Positions 17,488-25,270 of a stretch of DNA of 64,000 bases are shown here, one piece after another (positions within the stretch are counted from its first letter, which is position 1; the number at the start of each line of letters is the position of its first letter). This DNA is from Flaviramulus_B aquimarinus (GTDB lineage: Bacteria > Bacteroidota > Bacteroidia > Flavobacteriales > Flavobacteriaceae), in the NCBI RefSeq assembly GCF_039543205.1, contig NZ_BAABJH010000007.1:186001-250000 (forward strand), read 5' to 3'. The position numbers and the translations under genes are program-made. Under the pieces are notes generated by a model. The model was not told where the DNA came from. It made no database searches and saw only the letters and a list, made by a program, of their open reading frames with translations.

Positions 17488-18594
17488 TTAACGTCTTCCA
17501 CCTCCACTTGAAGACCTTGAGCCACTTGAACTTCTACTACTTGATGAGGATCTTGAAACGGATCCACTAGACCTTGAACTAGAAGAGCTTCTGCTTGGCG
17601 TATAGCTTCTATTGTTTGAAGATGATCTTCGGTAAGTTGAGTTCCCAGAACTAGAGCTACTTCTGTTGGGTTGTCTGTAAACTGTACTCGAACTTCTTCT
17701 TACTGTTGAAGATGAAGACCTAGCTGTAGAATTTGAAGAAGGCGTTCTTCTTACACCTGTTGATTGTCTTACAACACCTGAATTTGTGCGGGTTCCGTTC
17801 GTGTTATAACTTCTTCTGGTGGTGGTTGCATTTGGATTTATACTGCTTCTTCTAGATGTATTGTATTTTGATGTTGCTCTGTTTTGTGAACTTATGGTAC
17901 CGCGTCTACTTATATTTCTGTTAAGGTTTCTAGAATTACTAGCTAAATAACTACCTCGTCTACTAGCACTATATGAAGCATTTCTTCCGCTGTAAAAGCC
18001 TCTGTTTCCGTAAAATCCTCTATTATAAAACCTGTTGTAGCCCCAACCATTATTAAAAGCCCAACCGCCATAAAAGCCGCCACCATAAAAAGGAGGACAC
18101 CAAAACGGGTCATAAAAACCCCAATTGTTCCATCCCCAGCGGTTCCATGAGTTGCCCCAGCCCCAGTTGTTCCATCCAAAACCAAAACCAGCATTCCAGC
18201 CCCAATTGTTCCATCCGTTGTCAATATAGTTTATCGTTACACTATTACTATTTTGACCCCAACCAGCATAGCCTTGGTAATCATTTACTAAAGTGTCGTT
18301 TTCAACATAATTTGGACTTTCATAGGAATCAATATCTGTAAAAATAGCATCATCATTATACAGTAGATTTTCAGACTCAATAGATTTGGTTTTAAAATAG
18401 TTTTTGTAGTAGTTACTATTTGATTCGTTAGGCACTTCAACAACTTTCTCTTGATTTTGTACTACGGGTTCGCCATAAATACCATCACTGTCCACACCAA
18501 CGTATTGATAAGAACCACATGAAACTAAACCAAACAGCAGACCAAATAGGGCTACAAATGGCACTTTTCCTTTTAAGTAGTTGTTAAATTGCAT
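17488..18594 (-). CDS. low-complexity Ser/Arg-rich lipoprotein ('vitellogenin II-like' annotation type)
   Basis: The 368-residue product has a lipoprotein signal ending in LFGLVSC-GS (Cys26). Residues about 110-190 are extremely rich in Trp, Gly, Asn and Phe (repeats of NNWGWN and FYGG type), and the remainder to the C-terminus is Ser/Arg/Tyr/Asn-rich with SSSSRSS-type runs. Flavobacterial relatives have been annotated as vitellogenin II, a name that reflects composition only. It precedes the FadL-like gene and is divergent from proS. Likely a surface or periplasmic structural protein; the function is unknown. The conservation of the pairing with the porin is my recollection of flavobacterial genomes, not checked. 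Confidence 0.75.
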   Translation of the reverse strand: MQFNNYLKGKVPFVALFGLLFGLVSCGSYQYVGVDSDGIYGEPVVQNQEKVVEVPNESNSNYYKNYFKTKSIESENLLYNDDAIFTDIDSYESPNYVENDTLVNDYQGYAGWGQNSNSVTINYIDNGWNNWGWNAGFGFGWNNWGWGNSWNRWGWNNWGFYDPFWCPPFYGGGFYGGWAFNNGWGYNRFYNRGFYGNRGFYSGRNASYSASRRGSYLASNSRNLNRNISRRGTISSQNRATSKYNTSRRSSINPNATTTRRSYNTNGTRTNSGVVRQSTGVRRTPSSNSTARSSSSTVRRSSSTVYRQPNRSSSSSGNSTYRRSSSNNRSYTPSRSSSSSRSSGSVSRSSSSSRSSSGSRSSSGGGRR

Positions 18595-18612
18595 ATCTCT
18601 ATAATTTTATTG

Positions 18613-18640
18613 TTGAACATCACAAAAATAGTTAGTTTTG
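18613..18640 (+). promoter_or_regulatory. proS promoter (TTG-N17-TAGTTTTG)
   Basis: TTG at 18613-18615 and TAGTTTTG at 18633-18640 are spaced 17 bases apart, matching the Bacteroidota -33/-7 arrangement. They lie upstream of the proS ATG at 18694, giving a leader of about 47 nt. Confidence 0.55.
18623..18630 (-). promoter_or_regulatory. -7 box (TATTTTTG) for the low-complexity lipoprotein gene
   Basis: The minus strand reads TATTTTTG, ending 28 bases upstream of the lipoprotein start at 18594. It lies inside the spacer of the divergent proS promoter, so polymerase could not occupy both at once. Confidence 0.45.
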
Positions 18641-18693
18641 CTGAACTATTTTTCTATTTAACTTATTCACAATATTTGTGCCAAAACATTGAT

Positions 18694-20172
18694 ATGAGCA
18701 AAAAACTTACCAGTAGATCAGAGGATTATTCAAAATGGTATAACGAATTGGTTGTCAAAGCAGACCTAGCAGAGAATTCGGCAGTTAGAGGGTGTATGGT
18801 CATTAAGCCTTATGGTTTTGCTATTTGGGAGAAAATGCAGGCGGAATTGGATAAAATGTTTAAGGAAACAGGACACCAAAATGCCTATTTCCCATTGTTT
18901 GTACCTAAAAGCTTATTTGAGGCCGAAGAAAAAAATGCTGAAGGATTTGCTAAAGAATGTGCTATCGTAACCCATTACAGGTTGCAAAATGACCCAGATA
19001 AAAAAGGGAAATTACGAGTTGACCCAGAGGCTAAGTTAGAAGAGGAACTTATAGTAAGACCAACTAGTGAAGCGATTATTTGGAATACCTACAGGGGGTG
19101 GATTCAGTCTTATAGAGATTTACCACTTTTGATTAATCAATGGGCCAATGTGGTGCGTTGGGAAATGCGTACGCGTTTGTTTTTGCGTACTGCTGAGTTT
19201 TTATGGCAAGAAGGGCATACCGCTCATGCAACTAAACAAGAGGCATTGGCTGAAGCCGAATTAATGAATAACGTCTATGCGACGTTTGCCGAAAAATTTA
19301 TGGCTATACCTGTTATTCAAGGATTGAAAACGGAAAGTGAACGCTTTGCTGGAGCAGATGAAACCTATTGTATTGAAGCATTAATGCAAGATGGGAAGGC
19401 TTTACAAGCAGGAACCTCTCATTTTTTAGGGCAAAACTTCGCCAAGGCTTTTGATGTGAAGTTTGCCAATAAAGAAGGTAAGCAAGATTATGTTTGGGCA
19501 ACATCTTGGGGTGTTTCAACACGATTAATGGGAGCACTGATTATGACTCATAGTGATGACCACGGATTAGTTTTGCCGCCAAGTTTAGCGCCAAATCAAG
19601 TGGTTATTGTACCAATATATAAGAGTGAAGATGATTTAAATGCTATTACTGAAGTTGCTAACGGTATTTTAAGGAATTTGAGAGAAAAGCATATTACAGT
19701 TAAGTTTGATAGTAGAACTACGCATAGACCAGGAGCTAAATTTGCACAGCACGAATTACAAGGGGTACCACTACGAATAGCAATTGGAGCTAGGGATTTA
19801 GCAAATGGAACAGTTGAAATTGCAAGACGAGATACCCTAACTAAAAAAGTTGTTGCATTAGAAGATCTAACTGAAAAAATTGAAGGTTTATTAGAGGAAA
19901 TACAAGCCTCTTTATTTAATAAGGCTTTAGATTTTAGAGATAATCATATTACTGAAGTTGATACTTTTGACGAATTTAAAAAGGTTTTAGAAACTAAAAC
20001 AGGGTTTATATCAGCCCATTGGGATGGTACAAATGAAACTGAAGACAAAATAAAAGCGTTAACTAAGGCTACGATTAGATGTATTCCTTTAGAAGGAGAC
20101 GTAAAAGAAGGTGTTTGTGTGTATACAGGAAACCCTTCAAAACGTAGAGTATTGTTCGCAAAAGCGTACTAA
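18694..20172 (+). CDS. proS: proline--tRNA ligase, archaeal/eukaryal type (ProS type 3)
   Basis: The 492-residue class II synthetase charges tRNA-Pro. It lacks the INS editing domain of E. coli ProRS and ends with the C-terminal zinc-like domain and the terminal Tyr (RRVLFAKAY), features of the archaeal/eukaryal type found in Bacteroidota. Motif 2 is RWEMRTRLFLRTAEFLWQEGH, and motif 3 includes GVPLRIAIGARDL. The start MSKKLTSRSEDYSKWYNE is the family N-terminus; an ATG at 18589 would add 35 hydrophobic residues not found in the family and would overlap the divergent gene. The promoter is described at 18613-18640. Confidence 0.95.
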   Translation: MSKKLTSRSEDYSKWYNELVVKADLAENSAVRGCMVIKPYGFAIWEKMQAELDKMFKETGHQNAYFPLFVPKSLFEAEEKNAEGFAKECAIVTHYRLQNDPDKKGKLRVDPEAKLEEELIVRPTSEAIIWNTYRGWIQSYRDLPLLINQWANVVRWEMRTRLFLRTAEFLWQEGHTAHATKQEALAEAELMNNVYATFAEKFMAIPVIQGLKTESERFAGADETYCIEALMQDGKALQAGTSHFLGQNFAKAFDVKFANKEGKQDYVWATSWGVSTRLMGALIMTHSDDHGLVLPPSLAPNQVVIVPIYKSEDDLNAITEVANGILRNLREKHITVKFDSRTTHRPGAKFAQHELQGVPLRIAIGARDLANGTVEIARRDTLTKKVVALEDLTEKIEGLLEEIQASLFNKALDFRDNHITEVDTFDEFKKVLETKTGFISAHWDGTNETEDKIKALTKATIRCIPLEGDVKEGVCVYTGNPSKRRVLFAKAY

Positions 20173-20205
20173 TATAATTTTTTTTAAAAAAAGATTATAT
20201 AGCAC

Positions 20206-20235
20206 TTGCAACATTTAAAAATAGTTGTATTTTTG
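20206..20235 (+). promoter_or_regulatory. strong promoter TTG-N19-TATTTTTG upstream of tRNA-Glu and rpsT
   Basis: TTG at 20206-20208 and TATTTTTG at 20228-20235 are separated by 19 bases, an excellent Bacteroidota promoter. No other good promoter is visible before rpsT, so the tRNA and S20 probably share a primary transcript. Confidence 0.65.
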
Positions 20236-20322
20236 CATCCGCAATGGAAACGTTGTATGTTATTTGAAAGGTGTTGTGAGTTTAATATATTGTAATTTAA
20301 ATTTGCACACAGAAAAACAAAT

Positions 20323-20394
20323 GGCCCGTTCGTCTATCGGCTAGGACGCCAGGTTTTCATCCTGGTAAGAGGGGTTCGATTCCCCTACGGGCTA
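20323..20394 (+). tRNA. tRNA-Glu (anticodon TTC)
   Basis: The 72-nt cloverleaf has acceptor GGCCCGT pairing with ACGGGCT (a G-U first pair), D-arm TCGTCTATCGGCTAGGA, anticodon stem CCAGG/CCTGG around the TTTTCAT loop (anticodon TTC, Glu), and T-arm AGGGGTTCGATTCCCCT. The discriminator is A and CCA is not encoded. It sits 26 bases before rpsT. Confidence 0.97.
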
Positions 20395-20420
20395 CATTAA
20401 AAAATTAAGAAAAAAACAAA

Positions 20421-20672
20421 ATGGCAAATCATAAGTCAGCATTAAAAAGAATTAGAAGTAACGAAGCAAAACGTTTAACTAATAAATATCAGCATAAAAC
20501 AACTCGTAATGCTATCAAGAAATTACGTGAGTTAACTAATAAGAAAGAAGCTGAAAAAATGTTTCCTTCAGTAGTATCTATGTTAGATAGATTAGCTAAG
20601 AAAAACGTTATTCATGCTAACAAGGCGGCTAACCTTAAATCAGGTTTAGCAAAACACGTTGCAGCGCTTTAA
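20421..20672 (+). CDS. rpsT: 30S ribosomal protein S20
   Basis: The 83-residue basic helical protein binds 16S rRNA early in 30S assembly. The hallmark sequence is ANHKSALKRIRSNEAKRL at the N-terminus, followed by NKYQHKTTRNAIKKLRE and KKNVIHANKAANLKSGLAKHV. It starts 26 bases after tRNA-Glu and is followed 25 bases later by an intrinsic terminator. Confidence 0.98.
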   Translation: MANHKSALKRIRSNEAKRLTNKYQHKTTRNAIKKLRELTNKKEAEKMFPSVVSMLDRLAKKNVIHANKAANLKSGLAKHVAAL

Positions 20673-20697
20673 TTTGTTTTAAAGTTTTAAAATATTT

Positions 20698-20729
20698 AAA
20701 AGCTTCTCAGAAATGAGAGGCTTTTTTTT
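20698..20729 (+). terminator. rpsT intrinsic terminator
   Basis: AGCTTCTCA pairs with TGAGAGGCT (one G-T wobble) over a gaaa loop, followed directly by a run of nine T. It closes the tRNA-Glu/rpsT unit. Confidence 0.85.
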
Positions 20730-20775
20730 TGAATTTTTTTAGTGCGCTTATAGTGTAAAAAGGATTTTAAAAATA

Positions 20776-20783
20776 TAAATTTG
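20776..20783 (+). promoter_or_regulatory. -7 box (TAAATTTG) for the small acidic protein gene
   Basis: TAAATTTG is a perfect TAnnTTTG match 41 bases upstream of the TTG start at 20825. No clear -33 element is visible. Confidence 0.4.
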
Positions 20784-20824
20784 CAAGTATTAGAAATTAA
20801 TTAACCTTTAATAATATTACCCTT

Positions 20825-21184
20825 TTGGAAAATCAAAAAGCAATTAAATTAATCGATAAAATTCTTAACAACCTTGATAAAACAGGGATTAATACAGATA
20901 CATTAATTGATGATATTAAAGAATTAAGAACCTATGCCTTAGAAGCACAAATTCCTTTAGTGGTAAAAGTGCTTAGATTAACGTGTGAGCATATTGAATC
21001 AACAGAATCCTTTATGATTCCTATTCTTAATGATGAACCTATAGAAGAGGATGGGACTATTGAAGAAGGGGAGGTCGCACCTATTGAAAGTCTAAAGTAT
21101 TTAATAGCCCTTATTAAAAATCTTAATAACAAAATGAATATTGCAGACTTAAAAGAATATAGAGACCTTTTAAATAGTTACTGA
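20825..21184 (+). CDS. small acidic helical protein of unknown function
   Basis: The 119-residue product is acidic and probably all-helical, with heptad-like leucine spacing (KLIDKILNNLDKTG, LVVKVLRLTCEHIE, SLKYLIALIKNLNNK). It has no signal peptide and no recognised domain, so it is probably cytosolic. The start must be TTG at 20825 or lie further in, because the frame has a stop at 20798-20800 and no ATG before 20825. It is flanked by two strong terminators, so it is a single-gene transcript. Not recognised as a named family. Confidence 0.7.
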   Translation: MENQKAIKLIDKILNNLDKTGINTDTLIDDIKELRTYALEAQIPLVVKVLRLTCEHIESTESFMIPILNDEPIEEDGTIEEGEVAPIESLKYLIALIKNLNNKMNIADLKEYRDLLNSY

Positions 21185-21221
21185 TTTTAAAATAGTAAGG
21201 TTATTTTTCTTGAATAACATA

Positions 21222-21258
21222 AAAAAAGCCTTAACAAATTATTTGTTAAGGCTTTTTT
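21222..21258. terminator. bidirectional terminator between the small acidic gene and rho
   Basis: A long near-perfect hairpin (AAGCCTTAACAAAT / ATTTGTTAAGGCTT) is flanked by A and T runs on both sides, and would terminate both convergent genes. Confidence 0.9.
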
Positions 21259-21300
21259 AGTTAGTTATATTTAGTTTTGTCGTCTACACGGGAATGCATA

Positions 21301-22941
21301 TTAGCCATTCATTGATATTAAAAACTCTTCGTTGTTTCTAGTTTGTTTAAAACGGTCGTTAATAAATTCCATAGCCTCAACCGGGTTCATATCCGCAAGG
21401 TATTTACGCATAACCCACATACGTTGAATTGTATTGTCGTCCAGTAAAATATCATCACGTCTCGTACTTGAAGAAGTCAGATCTATAGCAGGGAAAATTC
21501 TACGGTTAGAAATTTTTCTATCCAATTGAAGTTCCATATTACCTGTTCCTTTAAATTCTTCAAAAATAACTTCATCCATTTTAGAACCTGTTTCTGTAAG
21601 CGCGGTTGCTATAATGGTTAATGATCCTCCATTTTCAATATTACGAGCTGCACCAAAGAAACGTTTTGGTTTGTGTAGTGCGTTAGCATCAACACCACCA
21701 CTTAATATTTTACCAGAAGCAGGTTGAACCGTATTGTAGGCTCTAGCTAAACGTGTTATAGAGTCTAATAGAATAACCACATCATGACCGCATTCTACCA
21801 ATCGTTTTGCTTTTTCAAGCACAATATTGGCGATTTTTACGTGCTCATGTGCTTCTTTATCAAATGTAGAAGCAATAACTTCACCACGTACATTACGTTG
21901 CATATCCGTTACCTCTTCAGGACGTTCGTCAATTAATAAAATCATTTGATATACTTCTGGATGATTTGCAGCAATAGCATTGGCAACATCCTTTAGTAAC
22001 ATGGTTTTACCTGTTTTAGGTTGTGATACAATCATACCACGCTGCCCTTTTCCAATAGGAGAGAACAAATCCATAATTCTAGTGGAAATTGTACTTTGAC
22101 GTTCTGCTAAATTGAATTTTTCTTGAGGGAACAATGGTGTTAAATGCTCAAAAGACACGCGATCTCTTACTACATTTGGGTTTTGGCCATTAATTTTACT
22201 GACTTTAATTAAAGGAAAGTATTTTTCGCCTTCTTTTGGTGGACGTACATGTCCTAAAACCGTATCACCCGTTTTTAAACCAAATAATCTAATTTGTGAT
22301 TGTGAAACATAAATATCATCAGGAGATGATAAATAGTTATAATCTGAAGACCTTAAAAAGCCATAGCCATCCTGCATGATATCTAGAACACCTTCACTTT
22401 CAATAATAGCATCGAATTCAAAATCTGGTTCGCGATAACGATTCCTATTATCTTTATTCCCATTGTCAACATTTCCGTTCTTTTGGTTTTTATGTTGATT
22501 TTTGTTTTGATTATTTCTAGGATTAGGCTTTTTCTGGTTGTCGTTTTGCGGCCTAGGGTTCGGTTTATGAACTGGCTTTGGCGTTTCTTTAGCTTGTTTC
22601 TCAGGTGCTAAAGGCATTTCTTTAGTTTCAGAATTTTCTGTTGGATCCTTTTTGTTTTCTGTATCTGAAGTTTCTTCAGCTTTTGGAGATGTATTTCTGG
22701 TAGGTTTTTGAACACGTTGCCTAGGTTTCCTAGCTATTGGCTTTGCATCTGCCTTTATTTCAGTAGGCTCAGCAGTTTTAACAACCGCTTTTACTGCTGT
22801 TGGGTCTGCAGCTTGTTGATCTAGTATTTGGTATACTAAATCTAATTTTTTTAAGGAACGATATTTAGGAACGCTCAATTTTTTAGCTATCTCCTGCAAG
22901 TCAGAGAGCTTTTTTTCTTTTAATTGTGAAATTTCAAACAT
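21301..22941 (-). CDS. rho: transcription termination factor Rho
   Basis: The 546-residue hexameric RNA-dependent ATPase terminates transcription of untranslated RNA. The N-terminal helical Rho_N (SAP-like) domain spans residues 1-45 (LKEKKLSDLQEIAKKLSV). Next comes a long Lys/Pro/Asn/Gln-rich linker to about 170, common in Bacteroidota Rho. The cold-shock-type RNA-binding domain (GVLDIMQDGYGFLRS, 184-197) and the ATPase core follow: Walker A SQPKTGKT (306-313), Walker B VVILLDSITRLARAYN and the R-loop-like GTGNMELQLDR. The gene is longer than E. coli Rho (419 aa) because of the linker. It is convergent with the small acidic gene. Confidence 0.96.
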   Translation of the reverse strand: MFEISQLKEKKLSDLQEIAKKLSVPKYRSLKKLDLVYQILDQQAADPTAVKAVVKTAEPTEIKADAKPIARKPRQRVQKPTRNTSPKAEETSDTENKKDPTENSETKEMPLAPEKQAKETPKPVHKPNPRPQNDNQKKPNPRNNQNKNQHKNQKNGNVDNGNKDNRNRYREPDFEFDAIIESEGVLDIMQDGYGFLRSSDYNYLSSPDDIYVSQSQIRLFGLKTGDTVLGHVRPPKEGEKYFPLIKVSKINGQNPNVVRDRVSFEHLTPLFPQEKFNLAERQSTISTRIMDLFSPIGKGQRGMIVSQPKTGKTMLLKDVANAIAANHPEVYQMILLIDERPEEVTDMQRNVRGEVIASTFDKEAHEHVKIANIVLEKAKRLVECGHDVVILLDSITRLARAYNTVQPASGKILSGGVDANALHKPKRFFGAARNIENGGSLTIIATALTETGSKMDEVIFEEFKGTGNMELQLDRKISNRRIFPAIDLTSSSTRRDDILLDDNTIQRMWVMRKYLADMNPVEAMEFINDRFKQTRNNEEFLISMNG

Positions 22942-23096
22942 TGATGTTTAATTGAATATTTTTTATTTTGAATACAAACTTGAGTTATTCTGAAAAAATG
23001 ATTTTTATTCTGAAGATTAATCGCTTGTTTTTGCGATTGTTGAGAATTATTACTGCAATTATACAACTTTATTTTAATTTTTAGCATTAATTCTAG

Positions 23097-23104
23097 TATT
23101 TTTG
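23097..23104 (+). promoter_or_regulatory. -7 box (TATTTTTG) for the DUF4293 gene
   Basis: A perfect TAnnTTTG box 22 bases upstream of the ATG at 23127. Confidence 0.5.
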
Positions 23105-23126
23105 CCGTCTAGTTTTACAAAATTAT

Positions 23127-23537
23127 ATGTTACAACGTATTCAAACCATATATCTTTTAATTGCAGCAGGTGTTTCTGCAGGGTTAATTTATGTATTCCA
23201 TTTATGGATTACAGATAGTGGTGTTAGAGTGTTTGCAGATGATGTTAATTATGTATATGCTGCTTTTTTAGCATCGGCATTTTTTTCAATCGTATCAATA
23301 TTTAGGTATAAAAACAGGAAGTCTCAATTTATATTGGGGCGACTTAACATCATATTAAACTTTTTTTTACTAGGATTTTTCGTGTATCAATCACTAAATG
23401 TATCTGGAGAAACGGCGGTTTCTGAGAAAGGTATTGGGATGCTTCTCCCTATTGTTTCTATCGTGTTGTTGGCATTAGCCAATAAGGCCATCAAGAAGGA
23501 TGAAGAACTTGTAAAATCTGTTGATAGATTACGATAA
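23127..23537 (+). CDS. DUF4293 membrane protein
   Basis: The 136-residue protein begins with the family signature MLQRIQTIYLLIAAGVSAGL and has four predicted transmembrane segments (about 5-25, 42-60, 70-88 and 100-117) with a basic C-terminal tail. This agrees with the Bacteroidota DUF4293 family, usually found near rho in flavobacteria (recollection, not checked). The function is unknown. It is divergent from rho with about 185 bases between and ends at a strong terminator. Confidence 0.85.
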   Translation: MLQRIQTIYLLIAAGVSAGLIYVFHLWITDSGVRVFADDVNYVYAAFLASAFFSIVSIFRYKNRKSQFILGRLNIILNFFLLGFFVYQSLNVSGETAVSEKGIGMLLPIVSIVLLALANKAIKKDEELVKSVDRLR

Positions 23538-23565
23538 ACCTAACATCTTAGTAGTATTAGTGCAT

Positions 23566-23596
23566 AAAACCCAAAGTGAAAGCTTTGGGTTTTTTT
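23566..23596 (+). terminator. intrinsic terminator of the DUF4293 gene
   Basis: AACCCAAAG pairs perfectly with CTTTGGGTT around TGAAAG, followed by a T-run. It lies 28 bases beyond the DUF4293 stop. Confidence 0.88.
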
Positions 23597-23793
23597 AGTG
23601 AAACACTGTATTGTAGAACCTTAAAGGCGAATACAATATAACATGTTGAATTAATTCTGCTGAAAAGCATAATCTGTTTGTCTTTTAGTTGATTTGTGAT
23701 TAATGACAGTAAAAGTAAGTTATGAAAACATGCTGTCATTTTCGCCAGTTGAAAAACTGGGATTAGCGAGTAGAATGTTATATCTAATCTTAA

Positions 23794-23975
23794 TTAGTCT
23801 TTTATGATTTGAATGAGTTTAATTAGGCTCTCTATTTTTATATCAGACCTATTAGCGATAACTAGCATAACTACAATTAATCCAAATTGCCACCATGTCC
23901 AATTTGTAAAGGGATTTTTAAATATTTTGGTTTGCTTTGCTTTTTTTTTACTTCATCAAATTTATTGAAATAATA
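23794..23975 (-). pseudogene. possible frameshifted small membrane protein remnant
   Basis: On the minus strand the frame ending at 23794-23796 encodes AKQTKIFKNPFTNWTWWQFG then LIVVMLVIANRSDIKIESL and a basic tail, a convincing membrane helix with a tryptophan-rich interface. The frame is open upstream but has no ATG, GTG or TTG before the hydrophobic segment; in another frame the upstream bases read YYFNKFDEVKKK. The frames meet at nine consecutive A residues (plus strand T run at 23941-23949), so a one-base slip or sequencing error would join them. It may equally be chance; no family is recognised. Confidence 0.3.
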
Positions 23976-24141
23976 TCAATTACCTGAAAATCAATATGGT
24001 ATTGTCTTTTTAAAATTTTGTACTACTAATATAAAAACATATTTAAGTACAAATTAAAACATACATTTTTATTCTATTAAAACCTCAAAGCTTATTTTAA
24101 TAAGTTTCGATTATGTTGTATAACTTTTTTACTTTTATAAA

Positions 24142-25257
24142 ATGAAGTATTCACCTATTTTACTTTTAGTGTTTTTAACATTCAGTTGCAACAATTCAAA
24201 AGAAAAAGCAACGAGTACAGATTCAAAAATCAACTCTGGCATTAGTTCTGATACCCCGAAACTAGATTTAGAACAAGCAAATGCCTTAGCAGAACTCCCT
24301 TTAAACTGTATAAATACTGAATATCCAAACCGTTTATCACAAACTTTAGGAAGTCATGAAGACTTAAAACAGCCAAACGAATTACATCCCGCATTTTATG
24401 GTTGTTTCGATTGGCATTCGGCTGTTCATGGCCATTGGAGTTTAGTAAGTTTGCTAAAATTATTTCCGAATATTGATAATGCGGAAGGGATTAAACAAAA
24501 ATTGCTTAATAATATTTCAAAAGAAAAGATAGAGGCTGAAGTTGAGTACTTTCATGGCAAGCATAACAAATCATACGAGCGAGCCTATGGTTGGGCATGG
24601 TTATTAAAATTAGCAGAAGAAATCCATACTTGGGATGATGATACTGCCCGATTATTAGAAAACAATTTAAAACCTTTAACTAATTTGATAGTTGAAAAAT
24701 ATATCGAGTTTTTACCTAAATTGAACTATCCGCAACGTGTGGGAACACATACTAATACTGCTTTTGGACTGTCGTTTGCGTATGACTATGCGGAAACTCT
24801 AAACCACGAGGCGTTAAAAATAAACATTAAAAATCGGGCGATGTTTTTCTATTTAAAAGATGTAAACTGCCCGATGTCTTGGGAGCCAAGTGGTAGTGAT
24901 TTTTTATCACCTTGTTTAGAAGAAGCCGCTTTGATGAAACGTTTATTGTCAGCAACAGATTATAAATCTTGGTTCGAAGCATTTTTGCCACAGCTAAAAG
25001 ATAAAAACTTCCAACTAGAAGTCGGTGTAGTGTCTGATAGAACCGATGGTCATTTAGTGCATTTAGATGGTGTTAATTTTTCGCGTGCGTGGAGTTTAAA
25101 TAAAATAGCTAAGGGTTTACCAGAATACGAGCATCTAACATATATTGCAAATCAGCATATCAACTACTCCTTACCAAGTCTAGTTGGCGATAGTTATGAA
25201 GGTGGCCACTGGTTAGGAAGTTTTGCTATTTATGCTTTAAATTCTACTATAGAATAA
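24142..25257 (+). CDS. DUF2891 lipoprotein
   Basis: The 371-residue product has a lipoprotein signal ending at SC-NN (Cys16). The remainder matches the DUF2891 family: CINTEYPNRLSQTLGSHEDL, HPAFYGCFDWHSAVHGHWSL, YERAYGWAWLLKLAEEI, NYPQRVGTHTNTAFGLSFA and SCLEPSGSDFLSPCLEEA-like blocks, suggesting an alpha/alpha-toroid fold. No catalytic activity is established for the family; the toroid resembles glycan-active enzymes. It starts the cluster DUF2891-pxpA-pxpB-pxpC, with 13 bases to pxpA, so it is probably the first gene of that operon. Confidence 0.85.
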   Translation: MKYSPILLLVFLTFSCNNSKEKATSTDSKINSGISSDTPKLDLEQANALAELPLNCINTEYPNRLSQTLGSHEDLKQPNELHPAFYGCFDWHSAVHGHWSLVSLLKLFPNIDNAEGIKQKLLNNISKEKIEAEVEYFHGKHNKSYERAYGWAWLLKLAEEIHTWDDDTARLLENNLKPLTNLIVEKYIEFLPKLNYPQRVGTHTNTAFGLSFAYDYAETLNHEALKINIKNRAMFFYLKDVNCPMSWEPSGSDFLSPCLEEAALMKRLLSATDYKSWFEAFLPQLKDKNFQLEVGVVSDRTDGHLVHLDGVNFSRAWSLNKIAKGLPEYEHLTYIANQHINYSLPSLVGDSYEGGHWLGSFAIYALNSTIE

Positions 25258-25270
25258 CTAAATTAGTTTA

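Larger units (their letters stand above)
23538..24141. other. gene-poor interval between DUF4293 and DUF2891
   Basis: About 600 bases with no intact gene on either strand. It contains the DUF4293 terminator (23566-23596) and, on the minus strand, a disrupted small membrane-protein frame (23794-23975). A 60-codon minus-strand frame at 23557-23739 reads through the terminator hairpin and is not protein-like. Confidence 0.6.

Noticed and set aside
23557..23739. 60-codon minus-strand frame
   Set aside because: It starts in gene-free sequence, crosses the DUF4293 terminator and shows no family resemblance.
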